Of a stretch of DNA of 64,000 bases, positions 1 to 7,255 are shown piece by piece (within the stretch, counting starts at the first letter, position 1; the number at the start of each line of letters is the position of its first letter). This DNA comes from UBA5976 sp037137575. GTDB taxonomy: Bacteria > Actinomycetota > Actinomycetes > S36-B12 > UBA5976. Under the pieces are notes generated by a model. It was not told the DNA's origin. It saw nothing but the letters and a program-made list of their open reading frames with translations, and searched no databases. The stretch covers positions 1 through 64,000 of the forward strand of contig JBAXKB010000004.1 in NCBI GenBank assembly GCA_037137575.1, in the 5' to 3' direction. A program made the translations under genes and the position numbers.

Positions 1-80
1 CGCTCCAAGTCAGCAATTTATGCGTCCTATACAATCCAAGTCGGGCAATGCGCCTAACACGATCGAATCCGCGGCGCAGT

Positions 81-86
81 TATAAT
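81..86 (+). promoter_or_regulatory. Consensus -10 box (TATAAT)
   Basis: A perfect TATAAT lies about 38 bases before the GTG at 124, which has a GGGG-rich stretch just upstream. The upstream ATG at 85 falls inside this hexamer, so it would not be transcribed from this promoter. No good -35 element is visible. This is the main reason to start the following gene at 124. Confidence 0.5.
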
Positions 87-123
87 GTTATTGATTGAGA
101 CTTGCCGTAAATGTGGGGATTTT

Positions 124-2448
124 GTGAATTTAGTTACTGCGGAAACCAAAATAATCGATTTATCCAATGCATTACCTAGCGAGTGGCAGCACTTATCCGC
201 TGGTCAGGTAAGCATTTTCAATCCTACGTTGCTCGACGATAGCGGAACTTTAGTCATCGCTTATCGAGTTGTTGGTCTTGTTGATGGTCTTCGCCGAATT
301 GCAACTGCAAAACTTGATAATGATTTTCAAATTATCCCCGGTTCGGCTGTCCCATTTTCTGATTTCATTGAATTTGCAAATCCTGCTGAACTTGATGAGG
401 TTTCTAAAACTTGGTTTGCCGATCCACGCTATTTCAGATTGAACAATTCTGTCTGGATCATGTGGAATAACGGGCATGTTGACGGAATCAACAAACAGTT
501 CTTGCTGGAAGTTTCAGCCGACGGGACGCGCCCTATCGGCAAAGCTCGAGAGCTTGTATTGACTGGAGCAAGGCGCAAAACCGAGAAGAACTGGAGTTTC
601 TTTGAAAATTCTGACGGAGTTTTTGCAGTTTATTCGGTAACACCACACCGCATTATTAAGGCCGATTTATCTTCACCACTAGAGATTAAATGCCATCTGG
701 TATCCGAAATCGATTGGTCGTCTAAGTATTCGAAGATCTATGGCGCCTTCCGTGGGGGAGCTGGCCCTATCCGGATCGGTGAGAAATTCCTAAATCTTGC
801 ACATTCAAGTTACCTAATGCCAGGAGGCCGGGAGTATGTCCCAGCCGTCTATGAATTTGAAGCACAGCATCCATTCAAACCAACTGATGAGCTGGCCACT
901 CCAATTTTCGTCCCGGATGTGAAACACAAAACGCAGGAAGAAACAGAAGATAGTCTCAACCCGGGAACAAGCCGCGTGGTCTATCCATCAGGCGCGATTG
1001 TTCGTGGAGACGACCTGATTTTCAGTGTTGGAATCAATGATCATGAAATGGGGATTTCGCGAACAAGTCTCAGTTCGGTTAAAGCTGCAAGCCAGGGCGT
1101 ATCACCCCTGCGAGTTACAGCTTATGACTACACATCTGCTTCTCAGCCAGTTAGCCCGAACCTCGAGATCCCTGTGGCTCCAAGTGTCCCAGTGTTTTGG
1201 TGGGATGCAACCGGGCAGGTGATGACGCAACTCAATCGACACAACAAGTTTGTACACGGTAACTTCGGTGATGAAGCTTCACATGAATTAATTGACCTGC
1301 TTGGTCCAATCAAGGCACGTAAGGTGCGCCCCGGTGACGCCAAACTGTTGGCCATTGGTTCCATTTTGCATCGTATGGCACCTGGTGATTTGGTTTGGGG
1401 ATCAGGCATCAAGCATCCAGAAGCATTGGATGCAATCCCTGTCTCAGACGTCGAAATCACTGCAGTTCGTGGGCCCCTTACTTTGGAAGCGTTACAGCGA
1501 AATGGCTGGGATACCTCAGGTATTAAAGAGATGTTTGATCCGGGAGTACTTCTAGCCAAGATCTTCGAAAAGCAGTTAGCAGCCTACGACCGAGCCAAAA
1601 ACGATGTTTACGGTCCCGTTCGTTTCATCCCGCATTTTCGCGATGAGTTAGTACTGCGCAGAAATTATCCAAACCTTGCAACAAGTTTTTTGACTGTCGA
1701 TTGTCGTCCATTAGATATGTTGAAACGAATGTTGGGCGCCGAAAAAGTTATTTCTTCCTCGCTTCATGGGGTTATTTTTGCCGAGAGTTTGGGCATCCCA
1801 GCTGTTTGGCTGGCATCGCCCGGTGGTGAAGGAACTTACAAGTTCTCGGATTACTACGCTTCAACAGATCGCGCCCACGTAAAAGTCTGCGAAACCGCAG
1901 AAGATGCTCTAAGGGCTACACCACCAGAGTTACCCAAAATGGAGTTTGATAAATGGCAAGCGACATTCCCAGCAGAGAGTATTGCTCGCCTAGCTAACGT
2001 GAATCCATTGCCGACAGCGCAACCATTCCCAGACGCTGATACTTCCTCGCTAACAGGTCTGCATTGGAGTTCCGAGTTTTCGCGTAACTTGGAAGGTCTT
2101 TGGCTACTTGGCCATGACGGGGTAATCGGCCTTGCGCCGATACGAGTGCCCGATGACGCGCAGTCAGTAACTATAAGTATTCGTCCACGTCGCTTGATCC
2201 AGAACCCATCTCACCAAAACATTGATCTACACATGGGGGGATGTACTGCCCGCATTCACTGGGCACCAAACGACATCTCCATTCGCACAGTCACTTTGAC
2301 CCCTTCGGTCAGTGAATGGGCCGCAGGCGTGCGAATTCATGTTCGTTACGACGGGGTGGAAATGAAACGTAAGTTCCTGCGCGGCGCACCGCAACCCACT
2401 CGAAACCTTTGCATCAACAAAGTGGAAGTAAACCGGGCCGAAGACTAA
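124..2448 (+). CDS. Polysaccharide pyruvyl transferase fused to an N-terminal beta-propeller-like domain
   Basis: Large three-part protein of 774 residues from the preferred GTG start (numbering below is from the in-frame ATG at 85). Residues about 40-330 look like a five-bladed propeller of the GH43/GH130 kind: ADPRYF near 112, GGAGPIRIG near 224 and YPSGAIVRGDD near 300, followed by SVGINDHEMGI. Residues about 385-600 carry polysaccharide pyruvyl transferase motifs: HGNFGDE (391-397), GSGIKHP (439), VRGPLT (461), DPGVLL (485) and SSSLHGVIFAESLGIP (557). The family puts pyruvate ketals on cell-surface glycans using phosphoenolpyruvate. The last 140 residues are a probable beta-sandwich that I do not recognise. 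There is no signal peptide, so it is probably cytoplasmic. Upstream genes lie outside the window, so a glycan cluster cannot be confirmed. Confidence 0.75.
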   Translation: MNLVTAETKIIDLSNALPSEWQHLSAGQVSIFNPTLLDDSGTLVIAYRVVGLVDGLRRIATAKLDNDFQIIPGSAVPFSDFIEFANPAELDEVSKTWFADPRYFRLNNSVWIMWNNGHVDGINKQFLLEVSADGTRPIGKARELVLTGARRKTEKNWSFFENSDGVFAVYSVTPHRIIKADLSSPLEIKCHLVSEIDWSSKYSKIYGAFRGGAGPIRIGEKFLNLAHSSYLMPGGREYVPAVYEFEAQHPFKPTDELATPIFVPDVKHKTQEETEDSLNPGTSRVVYPSGAIVRGDDLIFSVGINDHEMGISRTSLSSVKAASQGVSPLRVTAYDYTSASQPVSPNLEIPVAPSVPVFWWDATGQVMTQLNRHNKFVHGNFGDEASHELIDLLGPIKARKVRPGDAKLLAIGSILHRMAPGDLVWGSGIKHPEALDAIPVSDVEITAVRGPLTLEALQRNGWDTSGIKEMFDPGVLLAKIFEKQLAAYDRAKNDVYGPVRFIPHFRDELVLRRNYPNLATSFLTVDCRPLDMLKRMLGAEKVISSSLHGVIFAESLGIPAVWLASPGGEGTYKFSDYYASTDRAHVKVCETAEDALRATPPELPKMEFDKWQATFPAESIARLANVNPLPTAQPFPDADTSSLTGLHWSSEFSRNLEGLWLLGHDGVIGLAPIRVPDDAQSVTISIRPRRLIQNPSHQNIDLHMGGCTARIHWAPNDISIRTVTLTPSVSEWAAGVRIHVRYDGVEMKRKFLRGAPQPTRNLCINKVEVNRAED

Positions 2449-2531
2449 GCGTGCTGAACGTATTCAAGCTACAGTCTGCCCAAATTGCCCGACTCTTACT
2501 TGGTTGAACGGTAAATTACTTATATCGAATT

Positions 2532-3242
2532 ATGAATAGGGCGATAATGACAGCGTTTCGCAAGGCACAGATCTTTCTGCTATTGATGCTTATGTCACTA
2601 ACGACAGTTTTTCCAGCCCAGGCTAAAGGAACTAGCGTAAAGGCAAGTACTCCTATTACTTATCGGCAAATGGAGTTGCTACTTTCTCATGCTGGATATC
2701 CGGTTGGCCATGTGGATGGGTATCTAGACAACGACACAAGACGCGCGCTATGTCTGTGGCGTGATTACTCGGGCACTAATGTTTCTCGAAAAATGCCATC
2801 AATGCGCGAACGCTTTTTGCTTGCAAAAGTCACTCGACCAAAGGTTCCTGCGCGTCTGGTTACTGGGTTAAACATCAGTCGCACTTGTCAGGCTGTTACT
2901 TGGGTTTCGTTTTCAAATTTAAAACAGGCCAGATATGTCAAAGCGATTTATAAAGCATCAACCGGACAACCTGGTTTTGAAACTCGTACTGGTTCTTTTC
3001 ATGTCTACGCTCAAGTTGATAAATGGATGGAGTCAGATCTTTATCCTGGCGCGATGATGTATCGGCCAAAGTTTTTCTCAGGTGGGCAAGCGTTTCACGG
3101 TTCTTGGAATGATTCACTTGTATTACCGTATCCAGCTTCACATGGCTGTGTTCGCATGCTACACAGTTCTATTGACTACATGTGGAGCCACGGTGTTGGT
3201 ATAGGAACGAAAGTTTTGGTTTACGGCGACTGGCACGGTTAG
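2532..3242 (+). CDS. Secreted L,D-transpeptidase (YkuD family) with peptidoglycan-binding domain
   Basis: Forms 3-3 crosslinks in peptidoglycan outside the membrane. The N terminus is a signal peptide (hydrophobic run at residues 14-28 ending PAQAKG). A peptidoglycan-binding repeat follows (about 43-80, with HAGYPVGHVDGYLDNDTRRAL). The YkuD catalytic domain (about 130-234) has the signature SHGCVRM with catalytic Cys206, and an FHG histidine at 189. At 236 residues it is a compact member. The start could also be the ATG at 2547, which has AGGG five bases upstream and gives an equally good signal peptide. The gene stands alone after the pyruvyl transferase gene, with an 83-base gap. Confidence 0.88.
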   Translation: MNRAIMTAFRKAQIFLLLMLMSLTTVFPAQAKGTSVKASTPITYRQMELLLSHAGYPVGHVDGYLDNDTRRALCLWRDYSGTNVSRKMPSMRERFLLAKVTRPKVPARLVTGLNISRTCQAVTWVSFSNLKQARYVKAIYKASTGQPGFETRTGSFHVYAQVDKWMESDLYPGAMMYRPKFFSGGQAFHGSWNDSLVLPYPASHGCVRMLHSSIDYMWSHGVGIGTKVLVYGDWHG

Positions 3243-3302
3243 CCGCGGACCTAAGAAAGATTTACTATTTCGGTATCTGAGCTACTTTTGATTCCGCCTA
3301 AG

Positions 3303-3845
3303 TTACCAATACCTTGGGTATGCCTCGTCGCGGGTGAGGTTGTTGAATAACAAAGCCACAGCCACTAATGCAGTTGCGCCAAAAAATGTTGGAAACAATA
3401 TTGAGTGCCAACCTGGATGAATATTCGTGTACTGGAAACTCAGGTAGACGATTACTGGGTTCGCGCCTGCGGGCGGGTGTACCAAGCCAGCAAGCATCAT
3501 GATCGCAATAGAAATGCCTAAAGCAAGTCCGAGGCTCCACCAGTGTGCGCCGAGCAATTTTGTGACAATCAGTCCTATTGCGTAACTAAATGTATGCCCA
3601 AGTATCACATTTCGTGGCTGCGCAAATGGTGAATCTGGAAAACCGAAGAGCAAAATACAAGTGCCACCAAATGAGCCCATGATCAACAGAGCGTTGGGCG
3701 AATTTGATCCCGCAGCAATAACACCGATGGCAATAAAAGCACCCAAGGCTGAAAGCAGGATGTGTTTGGTGGAAGCTCGAGCAGGCATGCTGGTTTGTTG
3801 TCCGCGTAGTTTGGTCTTTAGGTTTGCCATTGGGTTGTTTGTCAT
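3303..3845 (-). CDS. HPP family integral membrane protein
   Basis: A 180-residue membrane protein with about five hydrophobic segments and the family signature VHPPAGANP near residue 135. HPP proteins are small membrane proteins; some plant and cyanobacterial members transport nitrite, but bacterial roles are mostly unknown. It begins 7 bases after the arsenate reductase gene on the same strand, so the two are probably one transcript. That pairing suggests oxyanion handling, which is inference. No terminator is seen before the convergent end of the L,D-transpeptidase gene. Confidence 0.85.
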   Translation of the reverse strand: MTNNPMANLKTKLRGQQTSMPARASTKHILLSALGAFIAIGVIAAGSNSPNALLIMGSFGGTCILLFGFPDSPFAQPRNVILGHTFSYAIGLIVTKLLGAHWWSLGLALGISIAIMMLAGLVHPPAGANPVIVYLSFQYTNIHPGWHSILFPTFFGATALVAVALLFNNLTRDEAYPRYW

Positions 3846-3852
3846 TTGCGAT

Positions 3853-4266
3853 TTATTCCGCAGGAAGTAATTCTGAAATTAGAACTTCGATGCGTGATTT
3901 AATTTCATCTCGAATCGGGCGAACTGCATCAACACCTTGACCCGCTGGGTCTTCTAGTTTCCAATCTTCGTATCGCTTGCCTGGGAAAATCGGGCAGACA
4001 TCGCCACAACCCATTGTGATTACAACATCAGAGACTTGGACTGACTCAGTAGTCAGGATTTTTGGCTGCTCGGCAGAAATATCAATGCCCAGTTCTTGCA
4101 TCGCAGCAACAACAGATGGGTTGATCGAATTGGCAGGAGCAGAACCAGCAGAAAGCACTTCAATTTTTCCGCCACTTAGTTCGCGCAAAAAGCCAGCAGC
4201 CATTTGAGAGCGGCCCGCGTTGTGCACACATACAAAAAGCACACTTGGTTTTTCAGACATTGCCAT
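3853..4266 (-). CDS. arsC: Arsenate reductase, low-molecular-weight phosphatase fold
   Basis: Reduces arsenate to arsenite in the cytoplasm. The phosphate-binding loop CVHNAGR (Cys13 to Arg19, C-X5-R) lies at the N terminus. The redox pair GCGDVC (Cys87, Cys91) and the LEDPAG aspartate (Asp106) follow, giving the thioredoxin-coupled type with three working cysteines. Length (137 residues) is normal. ATG starts at residues 1 and 3 are both possible; GGAAA precedes the first. No arsenite pump or ArsR regulator lies nearby; the partner gene is an HPP membrane protein. A low-molecular-weight protein tyrosine phosphatase is the alternative, but the extra Cys pair argues for ArsC. Confidence 0.85.
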   Translation of the reverse strand: MAMSEKPSVLFVCVHNAGRSQMAAGFLRELSGGKIEVLSAGSAPANSINPSVVAAMQELGIDISAEQPKILTTESVQVSDVVITMGCGDVCPIFPGKRYEDWKLEDPAGQGVDAVRPIRDEIKSRIEVLISELLPAE

Positions 4267-4370
4267 TTTCCATTCGCTAGATTTGGGACAAGTTTACTTA
4301 ACCTCAGTTACCACTTGGTGCCCAAAGGTAGCCAATGCAAAAGTGTTGAGAATCGCCTAGGGTAAAGGCA

Positions 4371-4376
4371 TAACTT
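4371..4376 (+). promoter_or_regulatory. Probable leaderless -10 box (TAACTT)
   Basis: TAACTT ends 7 bases before the ATG at 4384, matching the layout seen at many genes in this window. A purine-rich AAGGA lies just ahead of the second ATG (4390), so an SD-led start there is the alternative. Confidence 0.3.
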
Positions 4377-4383
4377 TGCAAGG

Positions 4384-5301
4384 ATGTTCATGACGAATCG
4401 ACTACAAAATGCGCTGGGCACTAGGTTTCGCCGAATCATTACGAGCGATCCCACTGGTGTCCCACCTTGGCTTGGCCAGATCTCTGCAGGCGACGATGCT
4501 GGTCTTTTCCAGCCAGCTGATGCGCCGTGGGTTGTGCATGGCGACCTCAGCACGTTAATAGGTGGAATTCGAGCCCTATTAATACAGGCGCTCCATCCGG
4601 GCAGCATGGCGGGCGTTGCTCAGCACTCTCGCTATGAAACCGATCCGTTAGGTCGGCTAGCTGGCACAACCAAGTGGCTAACAATTTTGACCTTTGGTGG
4701 GATGCACGCAATCGAAGTTGAATCTAGTCGAGTGAATGAAATGCATAAACGCGTTGCTGGATCGTTCACTGCCTCCGATGGTTCACAAACGCAGTACCGC
4801 GCAACAGATCCGAAACTATTGCAGTGGGTGCATGTCGCATTTACCGATTCGTTCTTACGTACGTTTCAGATGTATTCACCAGAGCGTCAGCTAGATATTG
4901 CTGATGAGTATGTTGAAAAATGGGCGCAGGCCGTAACCTATCTAGGGTTACCTTCTGGGCCAAAATCTGAAAAACAATTACAAGATGTTATGCATGGCTA
5001 TTTCGAATCGGGAGAGTTACAAGTTACCGAGCAAACAAAACGAGTTATTGCCTTCATTAAGCGTCCGCCGCTTTCCCGCACAGCGCTTTTGGTTTACGGA
5101 TTCTTATTTCAAGCCGCACTGGTTTCTATCCCAAGCCCTTACCAAGAGATGCTGGCGCTTAAGGCTCGACCAAAGTGGCTGGTCGTCCCCGTTGCAAGGG
5201 TACTAATGAAGTTGATGCAGTTGGCGATAGGGTCACACTCACCACTCGAAGAAGCCGCAATTGACCGTCTGACTCGCATTGGTGCAATCAGTTCTAACTA
5301 G
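4384..5301 (+). CDS. MpaB/DUF2236 family oxygenase
   Basis: A 305-residue member of the MpaB / latex-clearing protein family (DUF2236), recognised by WVVHGDLSTLIGGIRALLIQ, then ALHPGSMAGVAQHSRY and the region around FGGMHAIE. Known members are heme-dependent or presumed oxygenases; the substrate here cannot be told. Histidines in ALHPG and AQHS are candidate ligands. The C-terminal third is hydrophobic (FLFQAALVSIP). The start could be 4384 or 4390. It stands alone between divergent arsC and convergent ogt, so the context gives no pathway. Confidence 0.8.
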   Translation: MFMTNRLQNALGTRFRRIITSDPTGVPPWLGQISAGDDAGLFQPADAPWVVHGDLSTLIGGIRALLIQALHPGSMAGVAQHSRYETDPLGRLAGTTKWLTILTFGGMHAIEVESSRVNEMHKRVAGSFTASDGSQTQYRATDPKLLQWVHVAFTDSFLRTFQMYSPERQLDIADEYVEKWAQAVTYLGLPSGPKSEKQLQDVMHGYFESGELQVTEQTKRVIAFIKRPPLSRTALLVYGFLFQAALVSIPSPYQEMLALKARPKWLVVPVARVLMKLMQLAIGSHSPLEEAAIDRLTRIGAISSN

Positions 5302-5337
5302 TCGCGAATGTCACAGCGATTGCAACTAAGTATTCAG

Positions 5338-5856
5338 TCACAGCGCTGCATGTTCATGAGCAAGAAGTTGTTCTTTAAGCGCAACGCCATAACCGTAACC
5401 GCCAATCGTGCCGTCAGACTTGATCACGCGATGGCAAGGGACAATTGGTGCAATTAAGTTTGCGGCACACGCAGTTGCAGCAGCTCGAACCGCTGACTTA
5501 CTCGATGTTTTCTGCGCGAGTAAGGCGTAACTCATTGTTTGGCCAGGCTTTATCGAGCGCATCGCTTTCCAACATTCTTGCCGAAATTTTGTACCAACTT
5601 GCTGAACCGATATTTTGTTCAATGCGCCAAGATCGCCGGCTACCCACTGTTCAATTAGGTGAGTTATTTCTTTTGGCGCTTTACTCGGCTTTACTTCCGT
5701 TAAATCGAGCGTGGCTAACACTCGGCTGATCAAAGTCTCTGTTGGGCCAAATCCACATCCGATAACTTCGGTGGTGTCCCCAGCAACAGTGAGCAGTGTA
5801 ATTTTTCCAAAAGGTGACTGGATAACTGAGTAGCTGGATTTCGTAAGGGCCGACAT
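5338..5856 (-). CDS. ogt: Methylated-DNA--protein-cysteine methyltransferase
   Basis: Suicide repair protein that takes the alkyl group from O6-alkylguanine. The PCHRV motif holds the acceptor Cys141, followed by GTIGGYGYG. The N-terminal ribonuclease-like domain (about 1-85) is present, and 172 residues is normal for Ogt. It follows the aminotransferase gene on the same strand after 2 bases, with a purine-rich stretch ahead of the ATG, so it is translated from the same mRNA. Nothing suggests an Ada-type regulatory domain. Confidence 0.93.
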   Translation of the reverse strand: MSALTKSSYSVIQSPFGKITLLTVAGDTTEVIGCGFGPTETLISRVLATLDLTEVKPSKAPKEITHLIEQWVAGDLGALNKISVQQVGTKFRQECWKAMRSIKPGQTMSYALLAQKTSSKSAVRAAATACAANLIAPIVPCHRVIKSDGTIGGYGYGVALKEQLLAHEHAAL

Positions 5857-5858
5857 TC

Positions 5859-7013
5859 TTATCTCTGACCCTGGAAAATCTTTGCAGTCCGGACGATGGC
5901 TTCAGTAATAATCTCTGGGCTTGTTGCAAAGTTGAGTCGCACATGGCCTCGACCTGTTGATCCAAATATTGTGCCCTCGCTGAATGCCACTTTTGCTAAC
6001 TCAAGGATTTGGGCGGCAGGATTATCTGGTTGGTATGCAGACAGGTCAATCCAGGCTAAGTAGGTCGCATCCGGAACCCGGTATCTAGCTTCCGGCAGGT
6101 TTTCACTTAGTAGTTTGCCCACCAGTTTGCGATTCTCATCTAGCAGTGCCAGGGCACTTGCTAGCCAGTCTTCGCCTTCGTTGTATGCGGCCACACTGGC
6201 CCATGCGCCCAAGAGTGAAGACCCCATAGCGGTGATCTCTGGCAAGGTAGCAATTGTTCGAGCACGTGAGTCATCAGCAGTAATTATTTGAGCGCATTTC
6301 AAACCAGCTAGGTTCCAAGCTTTGCTAGCTGAGGTTACAACTACGCCAGTCCTTCTTGCCTGCTCGTTAACGCTTAGGTAAGGAGTGAATGATTTAGCGT
6401 ATACAAGCGGAGAGTGAATTTCGTCGCTTAAAATTAAGACCCCATGTTCATCGGCAAGATCAGCTAAGTGGGTAAGTTCTAACCTGCTTGGCACATAGCC
6501 AACGGGGTTGTGTGGGTTGCAAAGTATGTAAGCCTTGAGTCCATCGGCGAAAGCTTTCTCAAGGCCGCCAAGATCTAGCGACCAGACTCCTTCGGTGTCG
6601 CACAAAAGTGGAATATCAAGCACCTGGCCGGCCGCGGCAGTTATCCAACTCGGCATGTTGTTGTAATTGGGACTGCTTAGCCCAATTTGGTCACCGGGGT
6701 TTGCGAACTTGCCTAACACTTGGACACTGGCAAGAGCCACATCGGTGCTGAGGAAAAATTGACTTGGGTCAACCGCCCAATCCCAGTTGCGGGCGGCAAA
6801 GTTAGTAAATGCATCGGCAAGTTCCGGGACTATGCTGCTGTAGCCCAAATCGGAGGCATCAATCATCTCGTGCAATGTTCGCTTTATTGGTTCTGCTACT
6901 GGCAGATCCATCTCCGCTACGAATAATGGAAGCACATCTGGCGGGTAAGTGCGCCATTTCTTGCTCCGGCGCTTATGCAGTGCCTCAAGCGAATCGATGT
7001 TTATTTTCTGCAC
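5859..7013 (-). CDS. MalY/PatB family PLP aminotransferase, probable cystathionine beta-lyase
   Basis: Fold-type I pyridoxal phosphate enzyme of 384 residues. The Schiff-base lysine is Lys231 in SASKAWNLAGLKCA. CNPHNPVG (about 165-172) and SDEIH (196-200) are the cofactor-site motifs, and the N-terminal RRSKKWRTYPPDVLPLFVAEMD stretch is typical of MalY/PatB. The family usually cleaves C-S bonds in cystathionine or cysteine conjugates; a plain aminotransferase is less likely. The GTG start has TACTGT six bases upstream and no SD, so it fits the leaderless layout. First gene of a two-gene unit with ogt and divergent from dnaK. Confidence 0.85.
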   Translation of the reverse strand: MQKINIDSLEALHKRRSKKWRTYPPDVLPLFVAEMDLPVAEPIKRTLHEMIDASDLGYSSIVPELADAFTNFAARNWDWAVDPSQFFLSTDVALASVQVLGKFANPGDQIGLSSPNYNNMPSWITAAAGQVLDIPLLCDTEGVWSLDLGGLEKAFADGLKAYILCNPHNPVGYVPSRLELTHLADLADEHGVLILSDEIHSPLVYAKSFTPYLSVNEQARRTGVVVTSASKAWNLAGLKCAQIITADDSRARTIATLPEITAMGSSLLGAWASVAAYNEGEDWLASALALLDENRKLVGKLLSENLPEARYRVPDATYLAWIDLSAYQPDNPAAQILELAKVAFSEGTIFGSTGRGHVRLNFATSPEIITEAIVRTAKIFQGQR

Positions 7014-7019
7014 ATATCA

Positions 7020-7025
7020 ACAGTA
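7020..7025 (-). promoter_or_regulatory. Leaderless -10 box (TACTGT) of the MalY/PatB gene
   Basis: Read on the minus strand, TACTGT ends exactly six bases before the GTG start codon at 7013. No ribosome-binding site is present, so the message probably begins at or next to the GTG. Confidence 0.4.
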
Positions 7026-7064
7026 GCGAGGGGGTTACTACCTTGGTTGGCTCATTGTCTTGAA

Positions 7065-7084
7065 TTCCTAGGGTTCCTAGGAAC
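7065..7084. repeat. Tandem TTCCTAGG elements with a 12-bp palindrome
   Basis: TTCCTAGG occurs at 7065-7072 and again at 7074-7081. The second copy forms the perfect palindrome GTTCCTAGGAAC (7073-7084). It lies in the divergent region between the MalY/PatB gene and dnaK, upstream of the heat-shock operator. It could be a regulator site; no known regulator is assigned. Confidence 0.35.
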
Positions 7085-7156
7085 AGGTGACCAAACTGGC
7101 CGGGCCATAGGAGAGCGGGAATAAATATGTCCCTGACTTGGGTTATGCTTAATGTA

Positions 7157-7177
7157 CTTGAGCCAATGCGACTCAGG
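7157..7177 (+). promoter_or_regulatory. HAIR operator for HspR upstream of dnaK
   Basis: CTTGAGC, seven bases, then ACTCAGG: this matches the HspR operator consensus CTTGAGT-N7-ACTCAAG with two changes. It lies about 80 bases before dnaK. A possible -35 TTGAGC (7158-7163) is inside it and TCTGAT (7181-7186) would be the -10 after a 17-base spacer, so bound HspR would block RNA polymerase. HspR itself is the fourth gene of this operon, so this predicts autoregulation. Confidence 0.75.
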
Positions 7178-7205
7178 TTATCTGATACGAACCGTCTCAG
7201 ATAAC
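7177..7205 (+). promoter_or_regulatory. 9-bp inverted repeat around the predicted dnaK transcription start
   Basis: GTTATCTGA (7177-7185) and TCAGATAAC (7197-7205) are perfect inverted arms around an 11-base spacer. The repeat abuts the HAIR element and covers the putative -10 and start site. It is not a CIRCE element. It could be a second operator or a hairpin at the 5' end of the mRNA. Confidence 0.5.
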
Positions 7206-7255
7206 TAAAAAGCGCGGTAACTTAAGGTTAAGCCCAATTTGGAGGAAATTACATT

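Noticed and set aside
1..80. Possible RNA gene or end of an upstream gene at the window edge
   Set aside because: I found no cloverleaf, terminator or frame that could be supported in this short stretch.
1143..1559. 138-codon minus-strand frame inside the pyruvyl transferase gene
   Set aside because: No start signal or motif; it lies over conserved transferase motifs.
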